Assembly (NCBI RefSeq): GCF_017591425.1
Contig: NW_024465885.1
Location: 39,502,501-39,566,500 of the forward strand
Direction of reading: 5' to 3'
From: Ochotona curzoniae
Taxonomy: Eukaryota > Chordata > Mammalia > Lagomorpha > Ochotonidae
Length of the DNA: 64,000 nt
Part shown: piece by piece, positions 1 through 12,830 of the stretch
Layout: each line of letters begins with the position of its first letter
Position numbering within the stretch: position 1 is the stretch's first letter
The notes under the pieces: generated by a model
What the model was told of the DNA's origin: nothing
Seen by the model: the letters and a program-made list of their open reading frames with translations, nothing else
Database searches by the model: none
Program-made: the position numbers and the translations under genes

Positions 1-370
1 GAACCGATCATTGCTTTGCCAGAAAGTGGACCACCACCATTGCTCATATGAGATGTAAAGGACCATTGAGCAAGAAAATATCTGAAAATACACCCGCTAT
101 TTTGACTCATGGTATTGGGACACAGTGAAAAAAATGCAACCATTGCTGCACACAACACAGTAGGTAAAGCTGCCACCAGCAGCACCATTGATGACTATTG
201 CATGTTTAGGATTTAACAAGGAATAAGCACACAAAAATCTAACAGAATGAGCTTAGAGAAAAAAAAAAGAGTAATATTCTAAGTATTAAATTAGGTTCCT
301 TTAGGATATTTATTATCCGGCTACAAGGTCAAATTAACCTACCATGCGACCATTGTGTGGAACAACACTG
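1..370. other. Unique non-coding DNA
   Basis: No repeat family, exon or RNA gene is recognised. The stretch is AT-rich with a short A-run near 261-270, and no frame stays open for a useful length. Confidence 0.5.
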
Positions 371-640
371 TGTAGGAGCTGGCATCGTGGCACAGCACGT
401 TGAGCTGTCACTTAGCAAGCCAGTAGCTGGCATATTTGTGCTCCACTTTGAGTCCCGGTTGCTCCACTTCCGATCCAGCACACTGTGAGTATGCCTAGGA
501 AAGCAGCAGAGCTTGGCCCAAGCCCTTGGGTTCCTGCCACAGATTTGGGAGCCTTAGAAAAAGACCCTGGTCCCTGACTTCAGCCTGGCCCAGCTCCAGA
601 GCTGCCTGGTGGAAGGCTGTGTTCTTTCTCAGCTTGGAGT
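371..640 (+). mobile_element. Lagomorph C SINE, old copy
   Basis: A tRNA-derived, Pol III-type SINE. The head (ggcatcgtggcacagc), the B-box region (agtcccggttgctccacttc) and the centre (gcctaggaaagcagcagagc, then tcagcctggcccagctcc) are recognisable. Beyond about 600 the match fades and the usual AATAAA tail is missing, so this copy is decayed or 3' truncated. It resembles the rabbit-type C repeat more than the young copies at 34.2 and 55.8 kb, so it probably predates them. Confidence 0.75.
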
Positions 641-2589
641 GAGAAAGAAAATCACCTGAGCTTATACAGCTCTTTACCCAGTTCTTGCAAACCTGTCGTG
701 GCCAGAGACCTCAAGGAATGTTTGAACATATTACTCTGCATGGCATAGGAAACCCAGAGGAAGACACGACCTAGCACCTCTAAGGGCTGTTGGCTTCCCA
801 CAGAAGCTTTTTGCTAGTTTGTGTTTTGTTTTGTTTTCCATTATATAGCTTTGTAAGGTAAGGGCTTGCTTCCCCCATCCCTCTCATTCCTTTCCTTCGC
901 CCCTTTCTCCACCCACATTTTACCCTGTATTTTACAGTAGTGTACTGTCTCAGCCGCAGTCATAATTCTAACATCCTACTGCTCTCAAGAGTCATGACAT
1001 TGCAGGAATACATCATTGCAGAGACTCAAGCATCTTGTTGTCAAGGGATATTTTACAAGCCTCATTGGGAGTCCTCCTTTTATCCAGGAATAGAGGTACA
1101 TCCTGCAGTATTTCTTTACTTGCCATGACCCTGGTCCCCATTGCTACAATAGCTTTTAATGCTCTTTCATTACCCTGAAAAGCTATCATTGTGGCTACTG
1201 TTTATAAATACGTCTACTCTTAAATTGACATTGTTGAGCTCAGAATGATTGGCATAGAATATGGACTGCGTAGTAATTAAAAATCCCACCATGAATTATT
1301 CTAGAAGTAGAAAACTAAATTTGTTTCTGGCTTTTTCTTTAAAACATGAGTCTAAAACAAACAATTAGTTAAGAAAAAAAAAGATTTTATAAATGAAGAC
1401 TTAGCCAGAAAAATTTAAAAGTCACTTTTTAACCTCCTTTTTTTTCCAGGACCCATCCTATGCAAAACATTTGTTTAACAAAGTTCAGTTCTGAGGCAGG
1501 AAACTGGAGAATAAAAAAGAACAAAAAATAAAACACATCATGAGCAAAAGCAACTGGATTTGTCTCTGGTTCCCACTCAATTCTTTAGATGTTTAAAGGG
1601 TACATTTTTAGCCCTGAAAACAACTTTCAATCTATTGTTTTTCTCAGTGCCTGTTTGTCAGTAAATAGACAAGTTGTCCCCAAAGCAAGATTACTCTTCT
1701 TATGGAACGAAAGAAACAAAAAAGCAAAATAACAGGAAGAAGCAACATTAATCTATTTACCTGGACAAATCTAAAATCAGAATGTGAATTAACCAATCTT
1801 CACAATAATTCAAAAACAAAAGCTCTGCTGTTTCAATTAATATGCTGTACTAACTGGAGCATTACTGTGTCACAATGCCCTTACAAGAAAGTGCTCATTT
1901 AGCTGTGTAATCCTGCCTTTCAATCTATCTCAGAGGCTTCAAAACACCTTTCAGGAGTCTTGGAGCTTCTTCTAAAGTCATTTTTTAAAATATTCTCTTG
2001 CAATGTGTGTGTTTTCTTTCACCATTAAAACAAGAGGAAGAAAACGAAACATGTGCATTATGCGTTAGACACGTGGCTTACATGATTCTACTGGTGTAAA
2101 CCATCTAAAGACAGACCCTCTGTCACATGGGTGCTCAGCACCCACTCACAGACCCCAGAACCCAGCTCCCAGTAGAACACGAACTTCTCTAGACCCTTTT
2201 TCTGGCTGGCCCTGCATTCTTTGAGTGAATCTCTTCACCACATAACGTTTTTGGGAAGAGAGAAAGGAGATAAAGTCAAATACAAGTTTCATGGAGTTAT
2301 TTCAAAGACAATGAGTATTTGAAAGACAGTGAGTATAAAAAAAAAAGAGATGTTATTGCAAAAGTAGTAACAACAGAGACCAGGAGATGTGGCAGAGGTG
2401 TGAACAGGTGTACCCTGTGCAAAGTGAGCCCATGTTTCTCCAGTGGGGTCTGGTAGATGAATGGGACCAACATAACCTCACCCCTTAGAGCAGTGACTTC
2501 CAAACTTTAGCAATAATGGTTCCTAGAATTTAGAGGTATAAAGTTGTTCAAATGTTTCCAGAATCCTTGATGCCTCTTGTCATAAAGGT
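641..2589. other. Unique non-coding DNA
   Basis: Nothing can be assigned with confidence. The stretch contains pyrimidine-rich DNA around 870-910 and A-rich tracts near 1370-1385 and 2338-2350. Short open frames at 940-1128 and 1702-1902 have no recognisable domain, no good start context and no neighbours that would support a gene. Confidence 0.45.
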
Positions 2590-3290
2590 TATACTTCCCC
2601 TCACCAGGCAGCTGCATCCACTGCTATGTGTATCGTCTGGTGCCGGTGATGCACTGGACCTGACCCTGCACTGGCTGGCACACACAAGAGTCAAGCCTGA
2701 AGTCACCCCATGCATGGCTTTCTTGGGGGACTCCCCAACTAGATCACTGAACTCGAACCCCAGCCACAGGGAAAGTCACAATGATTTGATTTGACCTTGG
2801 AGTGCATGTTTTAAGTTGCTGGTGCCACAGTTGCTGATGCTTGTGCAGTGGACAGCATGCCTAGATGCATGATAGCCAGACAGATGATCTAGGCCAGCAG
2901 AGGACTCTGAGTTGGACAACTCTGCTGGTGGAGCTTTGCAACATGTTCCTGGGAGTGTGGATACACTAAGGTAAACTTTGTAAACCAGCAGACCTTTGAA
3001 AAATTTTCCCAACATAGCACAACAAAGCCAACAAAGACTGAACTATCAAAAACACTCAAATAACGCCCTGAGAACATGCCTCCCCATATCAGGGTCTCTA
3101 AGGCATCGTCAAATGACCACTCCCCAAACTCAGGTGCTGATGTAATTTGAAAGCAAGAAGTGGCTCCCTCCAGTTCTTTCCCTGCAGAAACAAGAGAAAA
3201 ACAAAAACAAACAGAGATTTGGCACATTTATTCCACTCACTTTCCTCCATACCTCGACCCACCCCACACTGTGTACCTACATAGGCATGC
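2590..3290 (+). mobile_element. L1 3' UTR, lagomorph type, truncated
   Basis: This is the non-coding 3' end of a LINE-1 element. It is homologous to the stretches at 46.7-47.1 and 54.1-54.7 kb. Shared landmarks are cacacacaagagtcaa near 2680, an aaccccagccac block near 2757, gaactatcaaaaac near 3040 and a terminal segment rich in cccac/cttcc ending near the catgcat at 3286. It directly precedes an older L1 ORF2 fragment, so it is either a separate 5'-truncated insertion or part of a rearranged composite. Confidence 0.7.
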
Positions 3291-4440
3291 ATAACAAGCT
3301 TCTGTCCAACAAAGAAAAACACTTAAAAAGCAAAGAAGCAGCCAGTAGAGTGGAGAAAATCCTGACACACCTCACAAGGGACAGAGGACTAATGTCCAGG
3401 ATTCACAAGAGCTTTAAAAACTGAATGGCAGCAAATAAACACCCTGAGAAGAAATGGGCAAAGAAAATGTGCAGGCATTTTGCGAAAGAATAAAATTCAG
3501 ATGACCAACAGACACGTTTTAAAACTGCTCAGGCTCCCTGGCTATCAGGAAAATACAAATAAAAACTACACTAAGGTTCCACCTAACCTCAGTGACATTG
3601 GCCTGCACTCAGAACTCTAGTAACAACACCTGCTGGTGCGGGTACAAAGAGGAAGATACTCTCCTTCACTGTTGGTCAGAATGCAGACTAATGCAACCAC
3701 TACATGAAAGTCAGTATGGAAAATACCACAACAGCTGAAAACTGATCCACCATAAGACCCAGCTTTCCTACTCACGGGAATATATTCAAAGGAAGTGAAA
3801 TCTGCATATGAGAAAATGACCTGCAACCCTATAATTACAGCGGCCCAATCTACAATAGTGAAGACATAGATGCCCACGGAAAAAGGAATGGGTAAAGAAA
3901 CTGTTGGACATCTGCTCCATGGAATACTACCCAGCCTTTACAAAGAATGGGATTCTACCATTTGCAACAAACGGTCCCAATTGGAGGGCATTGTGTTCAG
4001 TGAAATAAACTAATCCCAAAAGGACAGATAGCATCTGACTCTCTGATATAAAACAACATTCATGCAAAATACAAGATATGTATGCAGGTAGACATGTATA
4101 TACATATGTTCTCCTTGATGGACTACATGTAGAATGGAGCCTAGCATACTGAGAAGTGAAGATATATTGCAGAATGCATCCCAAACCAAAGAAGGACTTC
4201 CAATAAAATTGCTCAATATACCTTTCCACCATTGCCTATACCCACAACATCTTCATACACTTTAATAGCAAAATGTTGGAATTGTGACTGTTACCAAAGG
4301 ACCTTATTATTGCAATAATATGAAGGAAAATAGTGGGGGAGGTGAATGGGAGTGTAGAGGGAAGAATCCATGTGCTTATGAAACTACATCATGAAAAATA
4401 ATAAAAATCTTAAAATAAAAAATAACAAATAAAATTCAAA
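3291..4440 (+). mobile_element. L1 fragment: end of ORF2 plus 3' UTR and tail
   Basis: The sequence follows the C-terminal part of L1 ORF2 in order: an aagcttctg block, gaaatgggcaaagaaaatg near 3452, ttcactgttggtcagaatg near 3666, ccataagacccagc near 3751 and catggaatactacccagcc near 3918. It then runs through an old-type 3' UTR to an A-rich tail at 4385-4440. Stops and frameshifts break the reading frame, so it encodes nothing. Part of its 3' UTR (4120-4245) has a same-strand relative at 7560-7720. Confidence 0.85.
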
Positions 4441-4742
4441 GAAAAATACATATATATGTGCTTCCCTGTCTCTGAACAAAATAGACCATCCAGTATCTTC
4501 AAGTTTCCTTCCAACTTCTGGACCCTTATGTGAACAGAAATGTCAATATTCTCAACAACATTGAAGAAAGGATGCAACTGGTGATACAGTGGGCCCTAAA
4601 AGGGGATGAATGCATAGAAACCTGTGAATCCCAGAGGAGCCTTTAACCAGGTGATGTGAATTCTCAGGAGTAACTTAAAAAGAAACACATATCACAAAAT
4701 AGCACGTTTTTGCAAATAAGATTCAGCGCAGTACATATATTC

Positions 4743-5046
4743 TTTTTAAAGGTTTATTTATTTTATTGGAAAGGCAAATTTATAGAGAGGAAAGACAGAG
4801 AGAAAGATCTTCCATCTGCTGGTTCACTCCCCAAGTAGCCACAATGGCCGGAAGTAAGCCAATCCAAAGTCACGAGCCAGGAGCTTCTTTCTGGTCTCCC
4901 AAGGCTTTGAGCCAGCCTCCGCTGCTTTCCCAGGCCACAAACAGGGAGCTGGATGGGAAGTGGAGCATCTGGGACATAAATCGGCTCCCACGTGGGAACC
5001 TATGCAAGGTGAGGATTTAGTCACCGAGCCATCATGCTGGACCTAC
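4743..5046 (-). mobile_element. Lagomorph C SINE
   Basis: On the plus strand the element begins with its reversed tail (ggtttatttattttattgga). It continues through gttcactccccaagtagcc and ctttcccaggccacaaacag to the degraded tRNA-like head near 5020-5046. It is nearly full length. A pyrimidine and CA microsatellite lies just downstream. Confidence 0.9.
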
Positions 5047-5106
5047 ACTGATTCTTTAGAAGATTTTATTTTTAATTATTCTTGTCCAATCAGTCCTTTA
5101 AAACAC

Positions 5107-5128
5107 ATTCTCCCTCCCTCCCTCCCTT

Positions 5129-5159
<31 letters not shown>

Positions 5160-5165
5160 GACATA
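5107..5165. repeat. Compound microsatellite (CTCC)n(CT)n(CA)n
   Basis: Tandem ctcc units grade into about seven ct units and then about seven ca units. Compound repeats of this kind are length-variable. No function is implied. Confidence 0.9.
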
Positions 5166-5440
5166 CACAGCGCCCTAATGTTTCCTTTTAGATTATGCTA
5201 CTCCATCTAAACAGGCATTGAAATTCCAGAATTTACTAAATACCTGCTGATATTTTATGCAAAAGTGCTTTTCTATCATTTTTCTTTTTGTGTATATAAA
5301 GAAGCAAACTTCAAATATTTCGCATATGCTGCTTGAAGAGCATATGATTTAAACAAGAGCGTAGTGAGTCTTTGTATCATATCACCATTCCTACTTCCCC
5401 GTCACTTCTTCACATGTTTCTTCTGACCGTCACAATTGCA
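5166..5440. other. Unique non-coding DNA
   Basis: An AT-rich stretch of under 300 bases between the microsatellite and the next L1 fragment. No feature is recognised. Confidence 0.4.
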
Positions 5441-6010
5441 TGCTTTTAATCTACTTTATAATCATGACACTCCACTAAATAAAGAATTCAGTGAAGGTTA
5501 ACCAGAAAGATCACCATTTCTCACAAATACAAACAAGGAATATGAACAATAACAAAATCTCACAATATAAAAAAAATTTTACGTGAGTTACGTTTTGTAC
5601 TCTATATGTTAGTAGGCAAATAAATTATATCTGTCTTTAGGAAGTGGCTTATTTCACTAAAAACAATGGTTTCCAATAACTTATATTTTGTTACAAAAGA
5701 TATGATTTCATTCTTTTTTAAAGATGTATATATGCTAATATTTTTTATCCAATCCTCATTTACTGCACATCTGAGTTAATTTCATATTAACTATTATGAG
5801 TCGAGCTGCTATAAGCATGGGATGTGAACAACTTTCACATGCTAAGTTCACTTTCTTTGGATAAATTCCCAGGAGTGCAACGGCTGGGATCCATGTGGAT
5901 CTATTTTCAGATCTCAGAGGAATCTCCATACTGCCTTCTGTGATGCTTGTACTAGTTTGCATTCCCAGCAACGGGGTATGTCTATTGCTTGTTTGATTTT
6001 AGTAAAAGAT
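5440..6010 (-). mobile_element. L1 3' fragment (ORF2 end and 3' UTR), antisense
   Basis: Diagnostic antisense L1 segments appear in the expected order: a gtactctatatgttag block near 5597, ggcttatttcactaaaaac near 5646, an attatgagtcgagctgctataag block near 5793 and aggaatctccatactg near 5919. It parallels the equivalent part of the large L1 at 7.9-8.35 kb. It is short, broken and non-coding. Confidence 0.85.
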
Positions 6011-7329
6011 ATGCAGTAAGAGCTATCTTTCAGAAAGAAGACAGGAAGCATTGCGCATTTTCTTTATTTAGAAGTTTCCAAAATCTTGCCTAACACATTT
6101 GGAGCGAAGGCCTCTTCATTTAGGTTCCTGCAGTCTTACGCCCGATGCTTTCTGAGAGATCACTGGTCCCGTATGTAACTTTCATCAGCCCCCATGTCAG
6201 AAAAGCCCCGGGTCCCCTCACACAGCTGAATAGATAAGCTACAACATGCCCAGTGTTGACTCCTGTCTCTTGCATACAGATGTATTCCTCCAAAACAGAA
6301 AAAAAAAAAAAGAACACAAATTCTCACCCTCATTCATTTGTTTCAACTTAAAAAGCCTCTATCATGGAAATAGAAATTGAAAAGGTGGCCACCAGAGCTG
6401 AGTGAGGGATGATGATCACAGGGGCAAAAAAGGATTGAGGAAAAAGAATACTTCTAGCTGGATTGCAGGAATAGCTATGAGTGCACTGTGATATACAGTT
6501 CATATAAGATACAGCTACTAATAAAATATTATGTATTTCAAAAATGCATCTTTTTTACATTTTCACTATACCAAAAATGAGAAGTTGATGAGGTCATGGA
6601 TGAGTTCATTAGCTTGACTGAATTTTTTCTAGACCGTATACATACATCATACTTTTATTATATACTCCTTTTTTTAAGAGCAGAGAAATCCGATCACCGT
6701 CAGCAGCCTGTCAGCTTTCTCCAGTAGCAAACAATAAACGCACAGATGCATCTGAAGAAGTTCTGGTGAACTACTCAAAGGGATTTTGTTTCTGAACTTG
6801 GCTGAGCCCGTCCCGTGCCTTGTAAATGTCAGTGTGTGTACATGTGTGTCTGACATTACTCAGCAGCACATACCAATGGCCAAGAATTTGGCAAGCCAGA
6901 CTGATTACAATGCCTAAAAATATTCTGCTTTATCAAAATCTATTTTAACGCCTTTCAGCTTGTGGACAAAATACTAGAACAGCAAGATGTTTAGGAAGCA
7001 GAAATTCTGAGAGGTTTTCCAAAAACCCAAAGTGACACAACCTTGTTGTGTAAGACGGAGTCTGTCAGTTTCAAGTCTACTTGTTTGTCTATTTTTATCT
7101 CAACAGGATTTTTGCTGCAAACCATTTAAGGCAATGCTTTCCAATCTGTGGATATCTATAAACTTAATTTTTAAAAATTACCTGCTAGCCTATTTTTCAA
7201 ACTTTGATGTATAATATAAACAAATTTTATTTATTTCTTATATAGAAATTTAGAAGCATAGTGATACTTCTCATCCTGCCCTCTCTCTAAGCCATACTGT
7301 TACATTTCGTTTTTCTTCTTTTCTTATTT
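6011..7329. other. Unique non-coding DNA
   Basis: No family recognised. There is an A-run at 6299-6312 and a short tgtgtgtacatgtgtgtc tract near 6833. Open frames in the stretch are short and featureless. Confidence 0.45.
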
Positions 7330-7554
7330 TTTTTAATTTTACTTCTTTTTATTATTATCATTTTAAGATACAGTTCCATAGGCCCTGGAATTTCCCTTAT
7401 CCCTTCCCCAATTCCCTCCCCCGTCACTGAATTCCCCTAAGGGATATACAGTAATGAAGACTATCTTATCTAGCAGCATGGTATTTAACTTCATGGCATT
7501 GTAAATTTCTATTTTTCTTCCAGTTGTTGATTTTGTATTGTGGCTTTTCACTTA

Positions 7555-7740
7555 AGGAGACATATAGTAACTGTGTAGTGGAGACTATCATATCCAGATG
7601 TGAGGATACAATGCAGTATGCATCTCTACTCTCACACAAAGATGGACTGCCAATGAAACTGTTTACTCTGTCTTGACAATAGGATGCTGGACTCTCTGCC
7701 ATTGTCCATGCCTGCAGTGATGGACATATGACTAAATATG
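7555..7740 (+). mobile_element. Inverted L1 3' UTR segment inside a reverse L1
   Basis: The stretch aligns on the same strand with the forward L1 3' UTR at 4120-4245: gtgaggatacaatgcagtat against gtgaagatatattgcagaat, and caaagatggactgccaatga against caaagaaggacttccaataa. Both flanks are reverse-oriented L1. This suggests a local inversion or a nested fragment. I aligned it by eye only. Confidence 0.5.
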
Positions 7741-7861
7741 AAGAGCTTTTCTTATTTTTTATATAATTTTTATTCTTTTTTGTTTTTAAAATTGCATACT
7801 TCCACTTTGTTTTGAGATCACAAGCTTAATCCTCTGCTAGGTATTCAACAAAGAGTAAGTA

Positions 7862-7879
7862 AAAAAAAAAAAAAAAAAG
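7862..7879 (+). repeat. Poly(A) run of 18
   Basis: An A homopolymer inside L1-derived sequence. The same context at 5.5 kb is only A-rich, so this looks like a local expansion rather than the tail of a new insertion. Confidence 0.8.
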
Positions 7880-8552
7880 AGTGTGGACAAGGGTTATGAA
7901 CAATCACCAAATCCCAAAATTTCCATCTCACTAACATTCATTACATATTTGTACTTTGTATATAAATCATCACAAATCAAAGAAAGTATATTATATTTGT
8001 CCTTTGGATGCTAGTTTACTTCACTAAACGTAATGTTTCCAATTGCATCCACTTCATTGTGAAAGATAGGAGCAGTATTCCATACTATATACAGTCCACA
8101 TTTCTTCATCCAGTCAGCAGTTGGTGGATGTCTGGATTGATTCCATATGTCAGCTATTGTGAATTGAGCTGCAATAAACATGGAGGTACAGATAACTCTC
8201 ATATGTTTATTTCATTTAGTTAGAATAAATATTCAGGATTGGGATGGCTGGGTCACATGATAGACTTATTTTCAGATGTCTGAGCAATCTCCATGCTGTC
8301 TTCCATAATGTGGAAGTTTACATTCCCACCAACAATGGGTTATGTACCCCTTGCCCCACAGTCTTGTCAGCATTCATTGTTTTCTGATAACTGTATAATA
8401 ACCTGTCTAACCGGAGTGAAGTGAAACCTCCCTGTGTCTTTTCTTTGCATTTTATTGATGGCTTACAAGTCTCAGCATTTTTTCATATGTCTGTTGATTC
8501 TTTGAATTTCATCCTTTAAAAAAAAGGACTCTTTATTTGCCCATTTCTTTTA

Positions 8553-8868
8553 TTTTAAGATTTTATTTATTTTTATTGGAAAGTCAGATTTACAGAGAGG
8601 AAAAAAAAATCTCCCATCCATTGATTCACTCCCCAAGTGGCTGCAATGGCCAGGGCCACTCTGATCTGAAGCCAGAGCCAGGAGCTTCTTCCAGGCCTCC
8701 CACATGGGTGGGGGTCCCAAGGCGATGAGCCATCCTTGACTACTTTCCCAGGTCATAGGAAGGGAGCTGGATGAGAAATGGGGCAGCCAGACTTAGAACT
8801 GGCACCCATGAGGGATCCTGGCACAAGCAAAGTAAGGACTTCAGCCACTAGGCTACCTCACTAGCCTG
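8553..8868 (-). mobile_element. C SINE inserted in the L1
   Basis: The reversed tail (gattttatttatttttattg) is followed by cactccccaagtggctgcaa, ctttcccaggtcataggaag and a head ending near the gccactaggctacc at 8843. L1 3' sequence lies on both sides, so the SINE is younger than the host L1. Confidence 0.9.
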
Positions 8869-10796
8869 TTTCTTGACTAGACTGTATTGTTGCTGCGTTT
8901 CAAGCTTATTACAGAATCTGAATATTAGTCCTTGTTGCATAATTTGCAAACATTTTCTCCATATCTGTTGCTTACCTCTTCACTTTGTAGAATACTTCTT
9001 CGCTGTGTAGAAGCTTCTTAGCTTGATGCAATCCCACTTAACTACTTTTGTTCTTCTTGCCTGTGCTTTCAGGGTCTTTTCCAAGAAGTTTTTGCCTGTA
9101 CCAATATCTTGCAGTCCCAGTATTTCTCTAGTAGTTTAATGGAATCAGGTCATATATTTCAAAACCTAACCTATTTAGGTAGGTCTTATTTAATACTTTA
9201 GCATATAGATATCCCATTTACCAACATTATCTTTTTAAGAAACTGTCCTTTCCACAGGGAGTGATTTTAGCTCATCTGTCAAAGATTACTTGGTTGTGCA
9301 TGTGTAGATTAATTTCTGGTATTTTAATTGCTTCATTGGTTATATGCCTATTTGAGTGCCGGGACAGGCTGCTTTGATTAGAATGGCCCTATGGTGTGTC
9401 TTGAAATCTGGTATTGAGATCCCAACAGATTTGTGTGTGTGTGTGTCATTTAAGATTGCTTTAGCTATTCAGGGTCTTTTATGATCCTGTATTGATTTTA
9501 GCCTCATTTTTCTAGATCTGACAAGAATTCCATCAGTACTTTGATTGGGATCATATAGATTTCATAGATGGACATTTTGAAAATAATTATTTTTCAAACC
9601 TGGGAACATGGAAGATTCTTTGTCTTCTATTTATTTAAAAATTGCAATTTTATTGAAAATAATTTTCACATCCTTCAATAAGCTTATCCCAAGTTATTTA
9701 ATTTTTTGCAGGTATTCTGAATTGGAATGATATGCAAGTTGATTCTCAGTTGTGAAATCGTTGGTGCATATAAAAGCCATTGATTTCTGTGTGTTGATTT
9801 AATATCATACAACTTAACCAAACTCCTTCATGAGTTCCAATAATCTCTTAGTGGAGTCTTTCGGTTTTCCTACAATCATGTCATCTGCAGAGATAATTTG
9901 ACTTTCCATTCCAGATTTGTACCCCATTTATTTCTTTTTTCTAGCCTAATGGCTCTTGCAATGGTGAAAATGGGTGGGCTTATCTGTTTCCAGATCTTAC
10001 TGGAAATGCTTACAATTTTTGCACATTCAATATGATACCAGCTTAAAGTTTGTCATATATTGCTTTCACAGAATTAAGGAATATCCCTCCTACACACAAT
10101 TTAAGCGTTTTATAGTGAAAAACACTGTGTTTCACCAAATCTTTTCCTGCATCTATTGAGATAATCGTATAGTTTTTATTCCCTAATTTGTTTATCTATT
10201 ACATTTATTGAATTGCATATGTTGAATCCCCCCTGCATGCCAGGGATAAATCTCTTTCTTTCTGAGTGAATGATGTTTTTATTTTGCTGCTGGATTCAAT
10301 TAGCTAGTATTTTTTGGAGGATTTTTGCATCTATACTCATCAGAAATATTGGTTCTCTTTCTTCTTGGTATCTTTTTTTGATTTTGGAATTTAAATGGTC
10401 CTGGCCTCATAAAAGGAGTTTGGAAAAGTTCAAATTGTTTGAGAATTGCTTCAAATACTTTGAGAATTTGAATTAATTCTTTGAAAGTTCTTTGGCTTTT
10501 CTTTCTTTGAAGGGTCTTCATTAATGATTCAAACTCCATCTTGGTTAATGGTCTATTCAGGTTTTTTCAGTCATTATCATTCATTTTAAGTAGATTGTAT
10601 GTGTATAGAAATTTATGCAATCCTTCTAGGTTTTCCAATTTTTTAGCATGTGGATGAATGCTTGTAGTAATCTTTCTATACCTGTGACATCCATTATTGA
10701 ATTTCCCTTTTTATCTCTGATTTTATATATATTTGGATCTTCTCTCTTTTCTTGGTTAGTTGGATCAGTGATGTATCAATTTTGTTTGCTTTCTTT
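8869..10796 (-). pseudogene. L1 ORF2 remnant (reverse transcriptase and C-terminal region)
   Basis: On the plus strand this is the antisense of ORF2. Recognisable blocks are aatattagtccttgttgc near 8921, gtagaagcttcttagcttga near 9007, tttatgatcctg near 9478, caatcatgtcatctgcagag near 9872, ctgcatctattgagataatc near 10148, a gaattgcatatgttgaa block near 10210 and a ggattttt(gc)atct block near 10319. An intact ORF2 would encode endonuclease and reverse transcriptase. Here stops and indels are frequent and the endonuclease part is missing. Confidence 0.85.
9431..9447. repeat. (TG)n microsatellite
   Basis: About eight tg units within the L1 ORF2 remnant. Confidence 0.9.
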
Positions 10797-12830
10797 AAAA
10801 AAAATCTTTTATTTTTTATGATGTTTACATAGTTGATTAGGATAGGAAGTGTCGAGAATCAAGCAATGGTAGTTGAGACCCTTAGTTTACAAATTTTCTT
10901 TTTATTCTTTCTGTATATGGGGGTTAAGGGGCTACAAGAGGAGAAACCATGTCCAGCCTCCCAAGCACCACATTTCCTGGGGACTGGGAAGCTGCCGGCA
11001 GATGTCATCCCAGAGTCCCCACTCTGGAGCCCTTTCTGAGGGTTCCCCTCATGCGGCTCCGATAGTTCTGAGATGCTGCTGATATTGCCACTGCACAGAT
11101 GAGGAAATCCTTCCGAGGTTATTTTGACTGTCTTCATTAGCTCACATATTTGCTGTCAGGTTTCACTGGGGTAGTTGATCAGTTTGCTCTACCCCCCCCC
11201 CCCATCCTCAGCAAACCGATGGGTTCTGTGGCCCAGCCCAACCCTGCCCAACACACGCTTGGTCCCCATATACCACAGGAGGACCAGCAACCTAGTCAGA
11301 GCAACGACCAATAACACCACTGGACCAACCCCCCAACCCTGGTTCCTGTGTCTGCCAACATGTGCAGTGGACTGGTTTGGTCTGTCTTACATCCAACTGA
11401 GATCTACCATACATCTCTGGGCATTGAAGCCCAACTCAACCAGACTCCACCCTCCAGCACACTCATACCAGTGGGTGCCACCGCTTGTCCAGCCAGGCCC
11501 ACCCCCCCGTCCTGATTCTCATGGTCACCAGTGGGTGTTACAGCCCATTAGAGAGAGGCCCACAACCTCCCTGTGGACCCACTCTCTGCCCTGGATATTG
11601 CACCCTTAAGATGGTTTTGTAGTCTAGCTTGATAGGACTTGCCTCCAGTCCATGCACTTTCCATCTGATGCTGCTGCAAAGCCAAAACACCTACCCTTAT
11701 TCTGGCTCATGTCTGCACCAGTGGATACAATCAGATACCCCAACCTGGCTCTCTCCCCACCCCAGTTCGTAAGTAAACCAAGGGAGATTGTAGCCTTGCC
11801 CAGAATGGTCTGTCCCCAGTCGCAGTTCCCATGCTCACCAGCCTGAGAAGTGGCCCAGCAGTAAGGTAGCCCACTACTCCCCTACCAGGTTCATCACTCA
11901 CCCCACCCAGGTCTTGCACGTGCTGGTGGGTGCTACAGCCCAATCTAGCATGGCTTATCTCACCCCAGCATTTGCCAGCAGGTGATACAGCCTGGCCTGG
12001 CTCAGTATGCGCCCCCAATTCCAGCTTGTGCTGGCTGGAGCTATCACACAACTGAATGCAGTCAGTCCCCAGTCCCGGTCTTAAAGTGAACTGGCTGATG
12101 TTGCTGCCAGATCCCACCTGTCCTGCACCCCATCCTGGTTCTCAGATCTGCCAGTTGGTGTTATGAACTGGCTCAGCCTGGGCCACCTCCAGACCTGAGC
12201 CACACATATGCTGGCAGGTCCTGTAACCTGATCTGCTCTGAGCCGCTTCTTGCTTTGGTTTTTGTGCTCACCTGCAGGAACTGCACCCTTGACACAGGAG
12301 TTCACCAAGCTCCTCTCTCAGGTCTCCTCTCAGTGGCAGATCTCCACACACCAGGGAGTCCTTGGCCCAGGATAAGTTAGTGCATCTTTTGCCCTGGCAG
12401 GAACAGTAACCCTGCCCAATTGGCCCATACTCAACCTGGTTCTTACTGTTGGGTGTTACAGCCCAGCCAATCCTGATCCTTGCCCTAACACAGCTCTCAT
12501 GTGGTCCAGTGGGAACAGAAACCTAGCCTGGCCTGTCCTCCACTTACTCTGGCTCTCACAAGCACCAGTGGGTGCTAGAGTATAGCCCAGTCTGGCACGC
12601 CCCAGACCCAGCCCACACCCATGCTGAGGGAGACTGGAGCCAAGACCAGCCCAGACCACAACCCCCATTCCAACTCTTGCATTCGCCAGTGGGAACCACA
12701 ACCTCACTGGGGTATCCTCTTAGCTCCCCAACCAGGCCTGCTTCCAGCCCCAGATCTTGTGCACCCCAGAGGTTGCTGTGACCCAACTCTGCATTGCCCA
12801 TCTGCTCTTCTCTGCTTTACTTTTGCACAT
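10797..12830 (-). mobile_element. Nested 5'-truncated L1 consisting of a 3' UTR array
   Basis: The left edge is a reversed L1 3' end (ttttatgatgtttacatag at 10815), the same type as at 48.24 kb. From about 11170 the sequence is a degenerate array of roughly 50-65 bp units. Recurring words are ccagtgggtg, acagccca, ctggttctca and accagcc. A 12-base C run lies at 11192-11203. Homologous arrays occur at 29.3-30.6, 45.9-46.7, 48.8-49.7 and 52.2-54.0 kb. It carries no coding capacity, although its low stop density creates spurious frames such as 11175-11609. Confidence 0.75.
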
